Positions 31,495 to 44,095 are shown, counted from the first letter of the stretch. The stretch: DNA of 64,000 nt from Magnaporthiopsis rhizophila (GCA_003049465.1 PYSS01000024.1:248001-312000); one strand, 5' to 3'. Notes: a model not told the origin generated them from the sequence alone. Translations and numbers: made by a program.

Positions 31495-31886
31495 AACGCA
31501 ACGGGCTGCTCCTCAGATGTTTGTGGATCCTTGGCAGCTCAGAAGCCCAAAAGACTCAAAATGCGAATACACTGGAAAGATCCATGCCTCCCAAGCCCAT
31601 ATGTGAATGATGGACGACGGATGAGAGCGTTTTTTTGGCTCCAGTTTTGCCCGGCCGGTTCATCTGATTTCACGTGTGGCGGCCAGTTCGGTCGCCGTTA
31701 GCCCGGAAAGTCGAGCGTCAGCATGTCGTCACCGACAGGGCCCTGATCAGCGGCCGAGCAGCCAAGGCGTAGCACGACGTTAGCACAAAAGTCCACCACC
31801 ACCACCATCAGCGGGCTGGTCTCATCCCGCCGTTCGCCCGCCCATCACCGCATCCCACGACGCCGAGATACTTACCCGCCATTGCG
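31226..31886. repeat. Spacer with a 41-base T run
   Basis: No gene. Positions 31452-31492 are an unbroken T homopolymer, which creates false Phe-rich or Lys-rich frames. Possibly the A-tail scar of a retroposed RNA or an assembly-sensitive site. Confidence 0.6.
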
Positions 31887-32788
31887 ATGGAGGACCCAGG
31901 TAAGCCCTTGCGCCCCTCGTCCCAGCTCTTCTTATAACACCCACCTGGATGCAGGCAGTTCAGGTATTGACTAACCAACCGCACCAACAGTAAAAGACAT
32001 TGACGCCGTCCTCACCACGCTCTGCCAAGGCTCGCCCGACGAGCAGCGAGCCGCGGTAGAAGCCTACTTCCTGCCCGACGCCGCCTTCACGCACCCCTTC
32101 TGCCGCGTGCCGCGCGTGGCCGGCCTCGCGCTGCCGCTCCGGGAGCACCTCGTGTGCTCGCGCGACGCCATCGGCGCCATCTACCGGTGGTACCGGTTCC
32201 TGAGCCCGCGCATCGAGTTTAAGATCGAGTCTAGGGGTGTGTGTTCCAACAAACTCTCTCACAACCCATCTCCTATGGTTGTGGAGCTTCGCCGTGCAAA
32301 CTGACAACTGAATGTCCTGCTCCGCTGCGCTGTACACGGCAACGATGGATGAAAAAGCTTACGACAAACGCAACCACATCCTCTACCTCTCCATCCGCCA
32401 GCGGTTCGCAATCTGGTTCATCCCTTTCTACAGCGCAAACGTGCGCCTCGTGACCGAGGTCCACCTATTACAGCAGCCCCCGCACAGGACGGCAGCGGCA
32501 GCGGCATCAGGGTCTTCGCAGGAGCAACAAGCCACAGGTGATCAGCCGGAGAAAAACGGGGCAGGGGAGGCGGCCGCTATGAAGCCACGGTATTTCATCG
32601 CCAAGCAGGAGGACCACTATCAGGTCGACGAGTACCTCCGTTTCGTTCTTCCCGTCGTGGGTCCCCTGGCCTGGACCGCTTGGCAGCTGATCAGCTCCTT
32701 GATATGCGTACTGTTGACACTGCCACTTTTTGTCCTCGACCGAACATCCAAATGGAAACAAGGGAAATATGTGTCAACAAGTGCTTAG
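31887..32788 (+). CDS. SigF-like NTF2-like domain protein
   Basis: Three exons (31887-31899, 31991-32236, 32358-32788) give 229 residues. The first exon codes only MEDP plus one base. The fold is seen in DIDAVLTTLCQGSPDEQRAA, FLPDAAFTHPFCRV, IYRWYRFLSPRIEFKIES, and, after intron 2, YDKRNHILYLSIRQRFAIWF and YSANVRLVTEV. A Gln/Ala-rich insert interrupts the domain before FIAKQEDHYQVDEYLRFVLP. The C-terminus has a membrane segment (LICVLLTLPLFVL). This matches the fungal SigF-like NTF2 family, whose role is not known. The intron 2 acceptor (GATGAAAAAG) is purine-rich and weak, so the exact junction is slightly uncertain. Confidence 0.8.
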
Positions 32789-33133
32789 CACGATTGTGCT
32801 CCAGTTGGACCGGAATAGTTACAATAAAAAGACATGATCCTTCATCCCGAGTATTCGGGTTCCACCGCCATCGATCTGATCAGCAGATTCCGCTTATTAC
32901 AGCAAAAGGAAGGCACGCTCTAGATACAGGCAAGGCATGGCCGCGTGTCTCTGGAAAATGGTAGCTAAATCAAGCAAGACCCGAGATTTTCCACATCACA
33001 TTGAAGGTATGGGGACAAGCAACACACCTGCAAGGGTCCGGAGAAATAACGACAAAAATAAAGAGGACGGCCGAGTGAGCAAAGGATAAACAGGAGACGT
33101 ACTCAGGAGTGATCATGGCTATCGAGCAGGCAC
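32789..33133. other. Spacer between convergent genes
   Basis: 3' flanks of the SigF-like gene and of the minus-strand coiled-coil gene. No gene seen. Confidence 0.5.
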
Positions 33134-34942
33134 TCAATGGCCAGAATCGAGCCTGCTGAGAGCGCGTTTGGCCTCCGAGCTGTGACTGCGAGCGTCCGCT
33201 ATGATGGAGCCAAAGTCAAACAAATCAGGACCTGGCAGAGACTCCTCAATTTTTTTGTGGGCATTCTCAAGATTTTGGACGACATGGTCGCACTGCTGCT
33301 GGTAGCGGAGGATGAGGTCTGCTTGCTCTTGCTGATGCACTCTGCACAGCTTGTCAACGGTTTGTGCCAGTCGCAAGAAGTCGTCCGTGACCATGTCGAG
33401 GGAAGCCTCTTTCCGTTTGAGCTCATCCACAGAAGACTGTAAACTTCATGTTAGCCACTCCCGACAGGCAGTGCCAGTGCAACAACCTTGTCTTACAACA
33501 ACGATCCTCAAGATTATCTGCAGCGCATCTCGCCGATGTGACGGGCCATCACCGTCGTCCGATCCCGAGGCCACCGGGCTGTCTCCCGAGAGGTCAATTT
33601 GCGGGACTGGCGATGCTCCGGGTTGTCCCCGTGACCTTGTCGAGTAAAGATCGTGTCTTGAAGGCCTTCTAGAGTCTTCTGTCCGTCGAGCTGGGTTCCG
33701 TGCGGGAAGGCGAGGGCTCGCGGGCTTGCTCTGGCCTTCTCCAAGCCTGAGTGTGAGTTTCTCTGACGACCTCGGCCGTGACTTTTGAGGAGAGGGATCG
33801 GGTGATGACGACGAAGACGACGGTACAACGATGCAAGGTCGAGGGGCTTGTGCCGAGGCGGGTGATCGCTGCGCAGCTGGCTCGACCAGTAGACCACCAG
33901 CAGGCGGGAAATTAGGTGGGGCGTGGTTGGTGTGTTTGCGGATGGCATCGAGGGGACTCGAACTACTGGCCAAGACTACCCGAGGCTTCATGGGGCTGGG
34001 TTGTCGCTGCGGCGGCGGCCGATCAGAGCCTGTAGCTGGCACTATACGAGGCACGAGAGGGTAGTAATTGCTGTTAGAAGCTGGGGCGCAAGAGGTGGCG
34101 ATACTGTCATTGCCGTGGGACATCGCAGTTGTCGGCGGATGTCTGACATCGTCTGGAGGAGCAGGGTTGCTTCCTGTCTTGTCCGCGGCCAGCGTGGCTG
34201 TCTTGGGGTGGCCGACCGGGCTCGTCGGAGCCGTGTCGCTCGTATCATCAGGGCGTCCAGAGAACTGGACGATCTCGAAGATGCCCTGAGAGTTACTGGC
34301 CTGTCCGAGGCCAGGAAGCGAGCCACTGTCTGACCGTGACGACGATATTGGGTCGGACTGGAAAACGTTCAGGACGTCTCGAGCGACTCTGCCTCTAGGA
34401 GCAGGCTCCGGCGGGGAGCTCCCTTTGTCGGAAGCGCTCAAAGATTCTTGGGGTCTCGGAGCGACGACTCTTTTGAACAGGGTCGCGGCGAGATCCGAGT
34501 TTGCTCCACGCTTGCGTCCCCGAGGCTCCGCCAGCGCCGGAGATCTGGGCACAACTTCTCGGGGGGCTTCCAAGACTGGAGCTTTGTGCACAGCCTTCTG
34601 GGGGGCCATTTTGGGAGCCGAGGGAGACGGAGGTAGTGAGAATGTGCGTGCTTGGGGCCCTTTGGGCGACTGGTGCTTCTTGGTCTCGTTTTCTTGGGCG
34701 GCTTCTTGGGCGGCTTCTTGGGCGGCTTCTTGGGCAATCGACTTCTTGGGCTTTCCTCGCTTTCGAGCCCGAGGTCGAGGGGCGGCTGGGACTGAGCCGG
34801 TCGCCCTGGAAGTCGGAAGATACTCCGAGTGCTGCCCCGATGACTCATCGCAGGGGCTGCTGGTGCTGTAAATTCCGCCAGCGATCAAGCGGTCGGGGCC
34901 TTGGAGCTTCCCGCGGATTGGCGTCCGCGACCGGGGCGTCAT
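33134..34942 (-). CDS. Disordered protein with C-terminal coiled coil
   Basis: Two minus-strand exons (33497-34942 and 33134-33436) give 582 residues; the 60-base intron runs GTAAGA to TTTACAG. The first 480 residues are Pro, Ser and Arg rich and basic, with four copies of an AQEA unit near residue 70 (a 12-base tandem repeat), RPRARKRGKPKK and GRKRGAN basic patches that look like nuclear localisation signals, and many SP sites. The second exon is mostly a helix (LKRKEASLDMVTDDFLRLAQ, then QEQADLILRYQQQCDHVVQ) that should form a coiled coil. I do not recognise the family. The layout suggests a nuclear scaffold or cell-cycle-regulated factor, but that is inference from composition only. Confidence 0.7.
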
Positions 34943-35470
34943 TCCGGTGACCGCGATGTGCCGGCTGCCCCTAGGCGATACGGTATGATTCTTTGCGAGT
35001 CCCGGTGCCGTAGATGGACGGACCGCCGGCCCAGGATCTGCTACGAGCGAAGGGGTCTCGCAATGGGGGAGGCGAGAGGGCAGGCAAGATCGGGTTGGAT
35101 AAGCCAGACAAAAATTTGAGGTAAAAACTGCAGGCGGATTCCAGTTGTCAAAAGATCAATCGACCGAGGAAGGCGCGTTTGCGTTGGTGGATGGGAGCCT
35201 CCACTAGATCCATTTGTGGCCGGCAGGAGCTTGCCAGGCCAGATGGAAGGCACGAGACAGCGCCCGACACCGACGAAACACCCGTTTGGATGTGTGCTTG
35301 TCTGGCAGCCGCCACACAGCCTGCAGCGCAGGCAATTTGCCAGGTACAGAAACTGTGTTTCTCGATCGTGATGGACAGGAGGAGGAATCGGAAGAATGCA
35401 GAGAATGGCAGTGATCTCCAACAACAATGGAAGAGTGGAACAGAGCGAAACGCCGATAGGTAACCTGCCC
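34943..35470. other. Spacer before the coiled-coil gene
   Basis: Promoter of the minus-strand coiled-coil gene and 3' flank of the HET gene. Nothing else seen. Confidence 0.45.
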
Positions 35471-37524
35471 CTACCGTATGGTAATCACCCTCCCTGGCCC
35501 CGCAAAAATATCCGAAGAAGCAGGTTGATCAGGGCGAACACCAACCGGGAGCGTGCTGAGATAGCCATCCCTGAAGTAAAGCCCTTCCTTCACATCAGTC
35601 TGAACGAACCCACGCTGTAGGTAAACCCCCGTCGCCTCATCCCCAACAAGTTCCAACAAGAGCCCTATAAGCTCGAACAGTGGATACGGTTCCACAGCGC
35701 GCTTGGAAGCAACGCCGAGGCCCAAAACGGGGGCAAAGAACAAGGGCCCAGCAGTATCGGCCGCGTCGGCCGAGTCAAGGTACATGGTTGCATTCTCCTT
35801 CATGGTGGCGCCTCTGAGGGTGGGCGAAGGCTCCGTCTCGAGCTCGACCGCGTTGAGGATGCAGCGGAGGCGGAGGCTTCCGTGCTGCCGGCTACCGTTC
35901 TGACCCGGCTCCTCCATATCGACGCCTACGACCTGAGCGAGCCGCCGGATATGTTTTCCGTATTTGTAGAAGCACTGCAGCTGCCAGGGGATGATCTCTC
36001 CGTCGACACACATCCAGGACCATGAGGGAGCGAACTGGTTGCGGGCAGGCAGGGCGCCTCCGTAGCTTCGCTCAGTTCTCCAGCAGAGTTGCATCTCTAT
36101 TCGAAACCTCCACAAGCCTACGTAGTAGCCGCCTTCGCCGCTATCGGCTCCCAGCACGCTCCGCAGCGAATCCGCCACGCCCGAAAGGGCGAGAACCTTG
36201 TCCGAAGCGCGCGAGAGTTGGCACACCGAGTATGAATTGACGATCTGGGACCACTGCGTCAACGCCTGATTCTTCCCGGGAGATCTCAACAGAACGCTCG
36301 AGGTGCGCTTGGGGCCAATGCCGGCAACATTCAAGCCCGGCATAGTCTGAGCACCTGAGGGGACAAACTCGGGTGCGGTAGATTCAGCGCAGTCCCATAT
36401 GACCTGTTCGTTGGTGAAGTGCACGATCCGAGAGGAGAGGAGTCTCTCTTGTAGGACCCAGCCACGGTGATTGAGTGGCGCACTATCAACCTCGGTGGTC
36501 CAGTACGCGTGAAGGTCTGCCGCAGCCTCCACAGCAACAAACATCCCGTCCAGGGCACCGTTGGAGATGCGGAACGGCCCCGCAAACAGGTTCTCGGGTG
36601 AGCGAGGGCTGAAGAGGCCGGCGTGGCTGTCGGCAGCACGCGTGGCGGCTAGGGTCAGCACGCTCCGCCGGTAGACATTGAGCATTGTCTTGATCTCGAT
36701 GAGCTTGTCGGCATAGGAATCCTGCATGATGCAAAGAGAGTCTATCCAGATGTAGGCTATGCCGAGGGCCCGGGTAGCATGTACGGCATCTCTGAAGTTG
36801 GCGGGCAGCGAAGCCAGCTCGATGCCGTTCTTGAGCTGCTCCAGGTTGTTGCTTGTGCACTGCGTGACATCAAGGTGTCCGCCCCAACAGCGGCTCAGCG
36901 TCGCATACGGGCCTTGGGGCGGTATGTCGCGTGTGATAATTAGCCTCGCCCGGGAACCCTCGACTTGGATGAGGCGCGTGGGATACCAAGGCGGCTGCGT
37001 GGCGGCGGCACGACATATCTTGTGGCTGGTCTGGCACTTCCGCATGCATTCCTTGATGAATGCAAAGGTGGTGGGTGAGTTGGTGTTCGTAGATTCTGGC
37101 CTGGAAATGAGATGTAGTGACCCTAGCGACGAGAGGTTTTTTTTTTTTTTTTAGATGGGATGGCAATGATTGAAGGACGCAGGTTGGTTCTCATACCATT
37201 ATCTTTTACTTGCTCGATGAGAAGCAAGATTGTCCCCAGTAATGTCCTTTCCTTGGCGTCACTGACATAGTAGGTCGTAGAAAGCAATCTATGCTCATCA
37301 TACCGAAAGGAGCTTCGAATTCCGAGAATCGTGCCATCCATTTCGTCCCATTCCGCTAGCAGTCTCTTGAGCTCGCGCGCCATGGCATGGCAGGCGACGC
37401 AGGCGAAGCTACTCTTCTTGATGACAACGAAAGAGAGGGCCCATTCTGCGAGGGAGGTCCATGTGCCGCCTTTGTAGTGAGTGACAGGCTGGCCAAACAC
37501 TCGTTTGCAGCAGGCGCACAGCAT
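35471..37524 (-). CDS. HET-domain protein
   Basis: Two minus-strand exons (37197-37524 and 35471-37095) give 650 residues. The join reads KDNESTNTNSPTTFAFIKEC, using the acceptor at GGCCAG. The N-terminal exon has Cys pairs (MLCACCKR, FACVACHAMA) typical of the segment before many HET domains. The domain itself runs from about residue 150: YATLSRCWGG, LPANFRDAVHATRALGIAYI, WIDSLCIMQD, NVYRRSVLTLAATRAADS and LNHRGWVLQERLLSSRIVHF. The usual acidic residue after CIMQDS is kept loosely (SYADKLIEIKTM). The C-terminus has the common FAPSWSWMCVDG block. HET domains drive cell death on non-self recognition in some fungi; the partner of this one is not known. The intron holds a 16-base A run (seen as T on the plus strand at 37137-37152). 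Confidence 0.85.
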
Positions 37525-38958
37525 CGCTTGGGATATGGCGGATTGACAGAATTTCGTGGTGATTCGCTCGGGGCGGCGGTCAAGTCGTGGTCGGGGTTTG
37601 ATTCCCCAGACCTGCCTGCAGAGGGCATAAGCAGCCCCGCGGTCGCCGCAGATACACGAGGAGGCGTTGGGAGATCATCGCGGTCTGCCATTGGCCGCAT
37701 CAAGAGCTACGCTGACCTTGTCATTTGGTGGCTGCCTCCAGCTGACAAAAAGTTGAGAGGTAGAAAATCTCGCCCTGGGACACAAGGGATCACCCCGCTA
37801 CCATTCAGCCCACCCTGCTGCCTACCCACCCGCCAAGCGTGGGAGCTAAGGCGATGGCGCGAGGAGCTTGGGATTGGGCTGCGTCAAACAAGCTCAAAAC
37901 GCCCAGAACTTCAACCCACAGAGGACAGCAAATCCGGGATACGCAGACGAGCAGCACGACACACAGCCGGCTCTCATCCTGGCGAGCCAGCGCAGACATA
38001 GCGTCCTGCAGTTCTGTTGTCGCTCTTCGTGGCCGCCTCGTGTGTCTGCACGAGCCGCCCACACAACACGCCTGGCTGCCTACGCGACCGTGTCCAGGCT
38101 CAAACTCGGTTCGTGGCGTGGCGACTCTCCATCCACAGACTTGGGCTTTGGCCTAGAACCTTGCAAAGACTCGGCGCGGCCCAAGACCCCCTGCCATTGG
38201 GCGCGGCATGATTGAGTGGTGGGTGGCCCCGCGTCACCAGCTCAGGCGGAGTTTTTGCTCAGCCGCAGGGAGGGAGCTCTTCCACCGACCCCTGCTCGCA
38301 CCTTGTCCCGCAGTCTTCGTCATATGTTCTGTCCCAAAGAGGGGAAAACCCTGTCGGGGCGCTGGGCTCTTCTCTGTTTGTTTTGTTGGCTTGCATTTTT
38401 TTTTTTTTTTTTTTTTTGGAATAATTTTTTTATTCCTCCTCTGCGTCTCCTGGACTTTATCTTTTTTATCTTTCCAGTCTGCGCCCACCCTTCGCTTGGC
38501 GATCAGACGGTATTTTGGCAGCATCACGATTCCCTCCTCTTCCGAAATTTTGTTGCCAAAAATTCCAGCCGCTGGATCACCGCCGCGGCCCGTGCGATTC
38601 CTTTGCGACGACTGCGCGCGAGGAGCAGGGGCTTGCCCGCAAACCCACGAACCTCTTTTGACGCAGATCAGTGTCGGCGTTGCGTGGCCACCTCGCCCCT
38701 CCAAGTCCCTCGGCCGCCTTCCCATAACCTGGCAGGTGACCGATACCCAGGCTGAAGCTCTCTTGGCCGTTCGAACCTCCTCCTCTTCGCGACACCTCCC
38801 ACTCCCCGCCATCGTCTCGCCGACAACATCTTCGCCGACAGGAATTTCGCCGACCTTTACCCCCGCGACACAATCCGCCCCCGGCCGTGTCACCCGGCCC
38901 TGCAACTCCATCGTCAGATCTCCGAGCGATCTCCCTCGCCGACCTTCCCGACCAAAGA
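37525..38958. promoter_or_regulatory. 1.4 kb upstream region of the NEDD8 protease
   Basis: No gene supported. It includes a 22-base T run (38396-38417) and a C/T-rich stretch up to the start codon, common in fungal promoters. Overlapping frames here read across phases without domains. It also contains the promoter of the minus-strand HET gene. Confidence 0.45.
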
Positions 38959-40265
38959 ATGCCCTCGTTCGGTGGGCGTTTTGGCCGTCACCTTGGTGAA
39001 ACTGTAAGCAGTTCCATTGCCTCCAGCCGCAAGGGCCTGAAGAGGAAGATGAATGGAGTCGAGACCAAGACCTCAGGGAAGGGAAAAATCCCCGTCCCTA
39101 GGAAGCCGCCGTCTCGCCCCGCTGCCGTTCCCTTTAGAAAAGGGAACCGCGTGGAGAAGAAGCCCGTCCAATCGGCGAAGCCGGTCATCAGGATCAAGAT
39201 CAAGATTCGCAATGAAGACAAGCCTGACAATGCTGAGCAGCTAACTCCCTCGAACGGGTACCTGAAATGTGAGCACACTCCAGGTAGCGCTGGGCGTTGG
39301 CGTTGTGCCGGTGCCAGTACCCGAAATGGCCCGTCCGTGCTCTGCGGCTTGTGATGGTGCTGTGACACTACTGACTCTGTTTGCTGCCGTCTCCAGACCA
39401 CGCAATAACGGTCTTGTACTCGGACGTCAGTGCACTCAAGGAGGACTGGCTGAACGATACAGTAAGTCGCAAGACTTCGAGGAGGGGTGGACGTGTAGGT
39501 GCGGGGCTTTACTGACGCGCCGTACTTTTTCTCAGAACATCGCCTTCTGGGAAGAGTAGGTCCCTCACACCATACTCTCTGCCCAGGTCTGAAAGTGTAT
39601 GACCTCGGCGTCGCTTGCCATTTCGTCCTGACCTCGTTCTCCCCGGCGACAGATACATCGAGCATGAGATCCTGCCCAAGTACCCACAGGCGCGCATCGC
39701 GCTGGTGCGCCCGACCATAGTGGCCCTGATGGTGCAGTCGGCGCGACTAAAGGATATCGAGTCGGCACTGCCCGACTTCCGAAACGACACGCACATATTC
39801 ATCCCGGTCAACGACTCCATCAACGCCGGAAAAAAGGCGGACTCGGGCAGCCACTGGTCGCTGCTCCTGGTGTCGAGGTTGGACGGCGTCGCGTTTCACT
39901 ACGATTCGATGAACGACCACAACGAGCCGGCGGCGCGGGCGTGCGTCGACCGTTTGTCCCGTGTGCTACGCCAGCCCCTGCGGTTCTACCGCATCGTCGA
40001 CATGCCGCAGCAGACAAACTCGAGCGACTGCGGCGTCATAGTCTGCATCCTGATGCGGCACCTGCTGGTCAAGAAGCTGCTGAACGCCAACGCAAGGGAG
40101 AAGGTCGGCATGGGTCTTTCCGGAAAGCAGATCGACACCATCGGCGGGCGCAAGGAGATGCTGCGTACCATAGAGCAGCTGCGCAAGGAGGGCGAGCGCC
40201 GGCGGAGCACGGGTGCCCTGCCGCTGACGATCCGGTCCGGCAACGAGCCGCCATACATCGACTAG
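38959..40265 (+). CDS. Ulp1-type protease, probable NEDD8 deconjugase
   Basis: Four exons (38959-39268, 39397-39461, 39536-39555, 39653-40265) give 335 residues. The 20-base third exon encodes NIAFWEE, a hallmark of the SENP8/NEDP1 branch (LNDTNIAFWEEYIEHE). The catalytic set is intact: His199 in SHWSLLL, Asp216 in HYDSM, Gln251-Gln252 in MPQQTNSSDCG, and Cys258. The first 100 residues are basic and disordered. Members of this branch process NEDD8 or remove it from cullins; the choice of NEDD8 over SUMO is based on the close match to that branch, not on a test. The single ATG at 38959 opens the frame; the earlier in-frame codon at 38887 is GTG. Confidence 0.87.
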
Positions 40266-41262
40266 TGGGAGATTGTGCGGCTTCAAACGATGGGGACCTC
40301 TACGCATAACGTACCTGTCGCCAGGGCCGTCGTTGGGGTTCCCGTTGCCGCCGCGTCGAGACCGAGGCGCCTACACGTATGCGTGTTCCCCCACTGCCTT
40401 GCCAGCCAGGTCTTGTGTGGTCCCGTACCCTGGCCAGGGTGCGCAAAGTCTTTGCCGGCCCACCCTTTCCCCATCCAGCCAATCTTGTCACGATCGCACA
40501 AGGCATATGCCTGTCGGATTCTACTAGTTGTAGCCGGCACCGGAAGTTTCCTCGTGACAATTGATTTCTCCCTCTGTTGATTTAACGATAATGATGCCCT
40601 GGTTTGATTGTTATATATAGGGGATATTGACGTATACACGTACGCTTCCAGTTCTTGTCTGCGTTGTTTCTGTCGTTTTTCTGCTCTTTTTCTGTGTTTA
40701 TTTTCCCTCCCACATCCATTTCTATCGCTTCTAGATGGCCCAAGAGAAGAAAAATAGCACGGCGTTCTCGAAGGGTGAATGTTTCCATTTCGGTCTCTAG
40801 AGGTCAAGGGTCGTTGAGGCTGGAAGGCGACGGGCGTTAACTTGGCATCTTTGTTATCTTTTTTTTTCGAAGTCTTTCGTCCACTTCTCCTGATCACTTG
40901 TCTTACCTACCTACCTACCTACATACAGAGTCTCCGAGGACACGGATTGCTAAGGAACGCCCGCGAGGGATAACAAAGGGAAGCGATGACAGCGTATTTG
41001 ACGAATCTCAAGAGCCTGTTTCTCGATGCCACACACGTGGCCCGCGTGAGCATTACGAAGGTGTGAACGACCTGGGCCCCAAAGACAAGGCCGTTCGACA
41101 TGCTCTTACTCCTGCTCATACATCCCTATTATGATCTGAGCAGAGGCAGTCTACCTAGTCTATGGGTATCATGAAGCTGCCCGCAACGTCCCTCAAGGGT
41201 CGCGTGTCATTGGCCAGCCAGCAGCAATGGAAATGGAGATCATCTCGTATGTCGTAGCATCA
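40266..41262. other. Spacer between convergent genes
   Basis: About 1 kb between the stops of the protease and slx9. A four-copy CTAC repeat lies at about 40907-40922. No gene recognised. Confidence 0.5.
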
Positions 41263-41953
41263 TCACTGCTCCTTGGCCAGAAACGCAGGGCTCTGCTCCA
41301 TAGTCCCGGATATGTGCGCTCTCAGCGCCGCCCACCGGTTGGCAGTCGGCGCCGGTGCTGCTGCTTCTGCTGCCGCCGTGCCAGCCCCATTCCCATCCGT
41401 GGGCGGCGCCGCACCCTGGCCGTCCAGACCGGACAGGAAAGCAAGACTGCGGCCTATGTTGCGCGTCTCGGCGCGCACGAGCTTCTCCTTGCGCTTCAGG
41501 GCTCCCGGCCTGTGTCTGATGCTCCGCATCCGGACCTTGCCGGGCTGCTGCTGCGGGGGCGCCGTGCCGCCTTCCTCGAGTGCGGGCAGCGCGGCGGCCA
41601 GCGAGTCGAGGTTGGCGACGAGCTTCTTGGCTGGGCGGCGGCGCTTGGTCACGCCCGACGAGGAGGCGGTGGCTGTGGTACCCTTGGACCAAATTTGGCC
41701 CATGAAGACGGATTTCTTGATGAGACGGCGGTCGCGCTTGGTGTCGGGGAAGAGAGGGCCTGAGGAGGCGGGGTGGGATTGTGGTGTTGGCGGTAGTGCC
41801 GGCGCTCTAGAGGCGGATGTAGAGGAGGATGATTGGGTTTTTGCGAGCTTGGCGCGCATGGTGGTGCGCTTTTTGGGCGCAGTTGGTGCCTGCGTGAGCG
41901 GGATGGTGTTAGTCTGGTGGTGAGGCTGGAGTGGGAGGTGGGTTGCCTACCAT
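41263..41953 (-). CDS. slx9: Ribosome biogenesis protein Slx9
   Basis: Two minus-strand exons: 41951-41953 (just ATG) and 41263-41889, 209 residues in all. The 61-base intron begins GTAGGC directly after the ATG and ends CGCAG, giving the family's usual start MAPTAPKKRTTMRAKLA. The rest fits Slx9: KRDRRLIKKSVFMGQI, KKLVANLDSLAAALPALEE, GALKRKEKLVRAETRNIGRS and NRWAALRAHISGTM at the end. Slx9 works in assembly and export of pre-40S ribosomal particles. The large ALEE-to-KRKEK linker is Gln/Pro rich. It diverges from uba4, sharing a 476-base promoter region. Without the tiny exon the first ATG would be internal (residue 12). Confidence 0.87.
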
Positions 41954-42429
41954 TTTGGGCTGGCGAGCGGCGCCGTCGGCTTGCGCTGCTCTAGATATAC
42001 CTGCGCACTGAAGAAGCGAGAGGTCTTTTTGGAGGTTTCAAGCTCCGTCGTTGGGAGGTGGTGCTTGTGGATTGGTGGGTTAACGGTTTGCGGTGGATGG
42101 AGATGTGACGATGGAGAAATTTTGGCGGGGAAGACGTGGGTTGAGATTCTGCCGCGACGAAAATCCGCGACGTCACAGCAGCCCCACTTCCTTTCCAGAG
42201 CTCAAGCAGGCCTGCGACTTGCTACGAGAAAAATATATCCAATCTAGTTGTGTATCTGACTCCCTTTTCGGCTCAAAAGCTCGACTTCTTCTGCTGAAGG
42301 TTGCTGCCGGAACCCATTGCAACTTGGGGCGGCGCCGATTCCGTCATTGGCACCGACCCCTGACAACCAACTTTTGCCCCAGCGTAACTCACCGGCTAGC
42401 ACCTGGAGGCTCATATAATGCATGCAAGC
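41954..42429. promoter_or_regulatory. Shared promoter of slx9 and uba4
   Basis: A 476-base divergent intergenic region. No distinct TATA box on either side. Confidence 0.5.
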
Positions 42430-44095
42430 ATGGATCAAACAGCAGATACCGTGACGAATCTGCGGACCCAGATAGCTCAGTGTGAAGCTCAACTCGCGTG
42501 CTTGAAAGCGCGTCTTGCCGAGGCCGAGAGATCAGCCCAGCAGCAGACCCCAGCCGAGGGCGACGCTGGAGCGCGGGCCGGTCCGGCTTGGAAGTGGCCC
42601 CTGCAAGAAGCTGAGTATGAGCGCTACGGGAGGCAGCTTATCCTGCCCACGGTTGGGATCCAAGGTATCAAGGCATCCGGATCCCACGTCACCGACATGT
42701 TCCGCGCTGATGCCTGTCAGGTCAGTTGAGGATAAAAGCTTCGGCCGTGCTCGTCGTCGGAGCCGGCGGGCTTGGCTGCCCCGCTGCCACGTATCTTGCG
42801 GGAGCCGGGGTCGGCACCATCGGCCTCGTAGACGGTGATGTTGTCGAGGCGTCCAACCTGCACAGGCAGACCGCTCACGGCACCTCTCGCATCGGTATGC
42901 ACAAGGTCGACAGTGCTATAGCGTATCTAAGGGAGTGAGGAAACTCGTAATTCCCTGTACCCCTTCACCTCGTTGGTCCAGTCGGCATTGTACTGACGAA
43001 AGTTCCCCAAGACTCAACCCCCTCCCAACATACAACGCCCACCGCGAACACCTCACGCCGCAGAACGCCGAGGCCATCGTGTCGCGCTACGACCTCGTCC
43101 TCGACTGCACCGACCACCCGGCCTCGCGCTACCTCGTCTCCGACGCCTGCGTGCTGCTGGGAAAGCCCCTGGTCTCGGCCTCGGCGCTCCGGACCGACGG
43201 CCAGCTGATGGTGCTCAACACCCCTCCGGCGCCGCGCGGCAGCGAGGGCAGCAGCACAGCCGGCGGGCCCTGTTACCGCTGCGTGTTCCCGCGCCCGCCG
43301 CCGGTCGACGCTGTGCTCAGCTGCGGCGAGGGCGGCATCCTGGGCCCCGTTGTCGGCGTCATGGGTGCGCTGCAGGCGCTCGAGGCGTTGAGGATCCTCT
43401 CATCAGGCCGCCACCACCACCCTGTCCCTGAGCCCCCGAGCCGGCAGCCACCGCCGTCACCAACGCTGCTCCTCTTCTCAGCGCCCGCCGACGCCGCCTC
43501 GCCCTCGACCTTCCGCAGTGTGCGCATGCGCGGCCGCCGCGACGACTGCTTCGCGTGTGGGCCGGCGTCGACGCTGTCTCTCGAGGGGCTGCGGGACGGC
43601 GCGCTCGACTACGTGCAGTTCTGCGGCGGGAGGAGAGAGGGTGTGCGCCTGCTCGCGCCCGAGGAGCGCGTGTCGGCGAGCGAGTACCATGCTAGGCTTG
43701 CGGCGGCGACGGCGGAGGAACACGAGGTGCAGCAGGGGCAGGGGCCGGGGGCGAAGAGGAGGGACCACCTGCTGCTCGACGTGCGTGAGCGGGAGCACTT
43801 TGAGGTGGCGAGCATCGATGGGGCCGTCAACGCTCCGTTCTCCAGGACGCAGCAGCAGTTGGCGACGCCGCACACCGAGGTCAACGGCGGCGACAAGCCT
43901 AGCTGGCTACCCGAGGACCTGGCCGATGACACGCCCATATATGTAGTCTGCCGCGTAGGCAACGACTCGCAGACGGTGGTGCACCAGCTCAAGGACATGG
44001 GCCTCGACCGCGGCGGCGAGCGCTTCATTGGTGATATCGAGGGCGGCATGAGGGCTTGGAAGGATGAGGTGGACATCACGCTGCCGTTCACCTGA
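42430..44095 (+). CDS. uba4: Adenylyltransferase and sulfurtransferase Uba4 (MOCS3)
   Basis: Three exons (42430-42664, 42721-42934, 43012-44095) give 510 residues. It starts with the short coiled segment LRTQIAQCEAQLACLKARL, then the E1-like domain with YERYGRQLILP, ATP-binding GAGGLG (residues 92-97), DGDVVEASNLHRQ, LVLDCTDHPASRYL and two zinc CxxC pairs (CYRC and CFAC). A C-terminal rhodanese domain carries LLLDVREREHFEVASI and the active loop VCRVGNDSQ. Uba4 adenylates Urm1 (and in some fungi the molybdopterin synthase small subunit) and passes sulfur to it for tRNA wobble thiolation. I start at 42430 because the N-terminus then matches the family; an ATG four codons earlier (42418) is possible. 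Confidence 0.93.

Noticed and set aside
31416..31610. Frame containing a Phe run
   Set aside because: Made by the 41-base T homopolymer.
29537..37524. Secondary metabolite cluster around the flavin monooxygenase
   Set aside because: No polyketide synthase, peptide synthetase, terpene cyclase, transporter or pathway regulator lies nearby.
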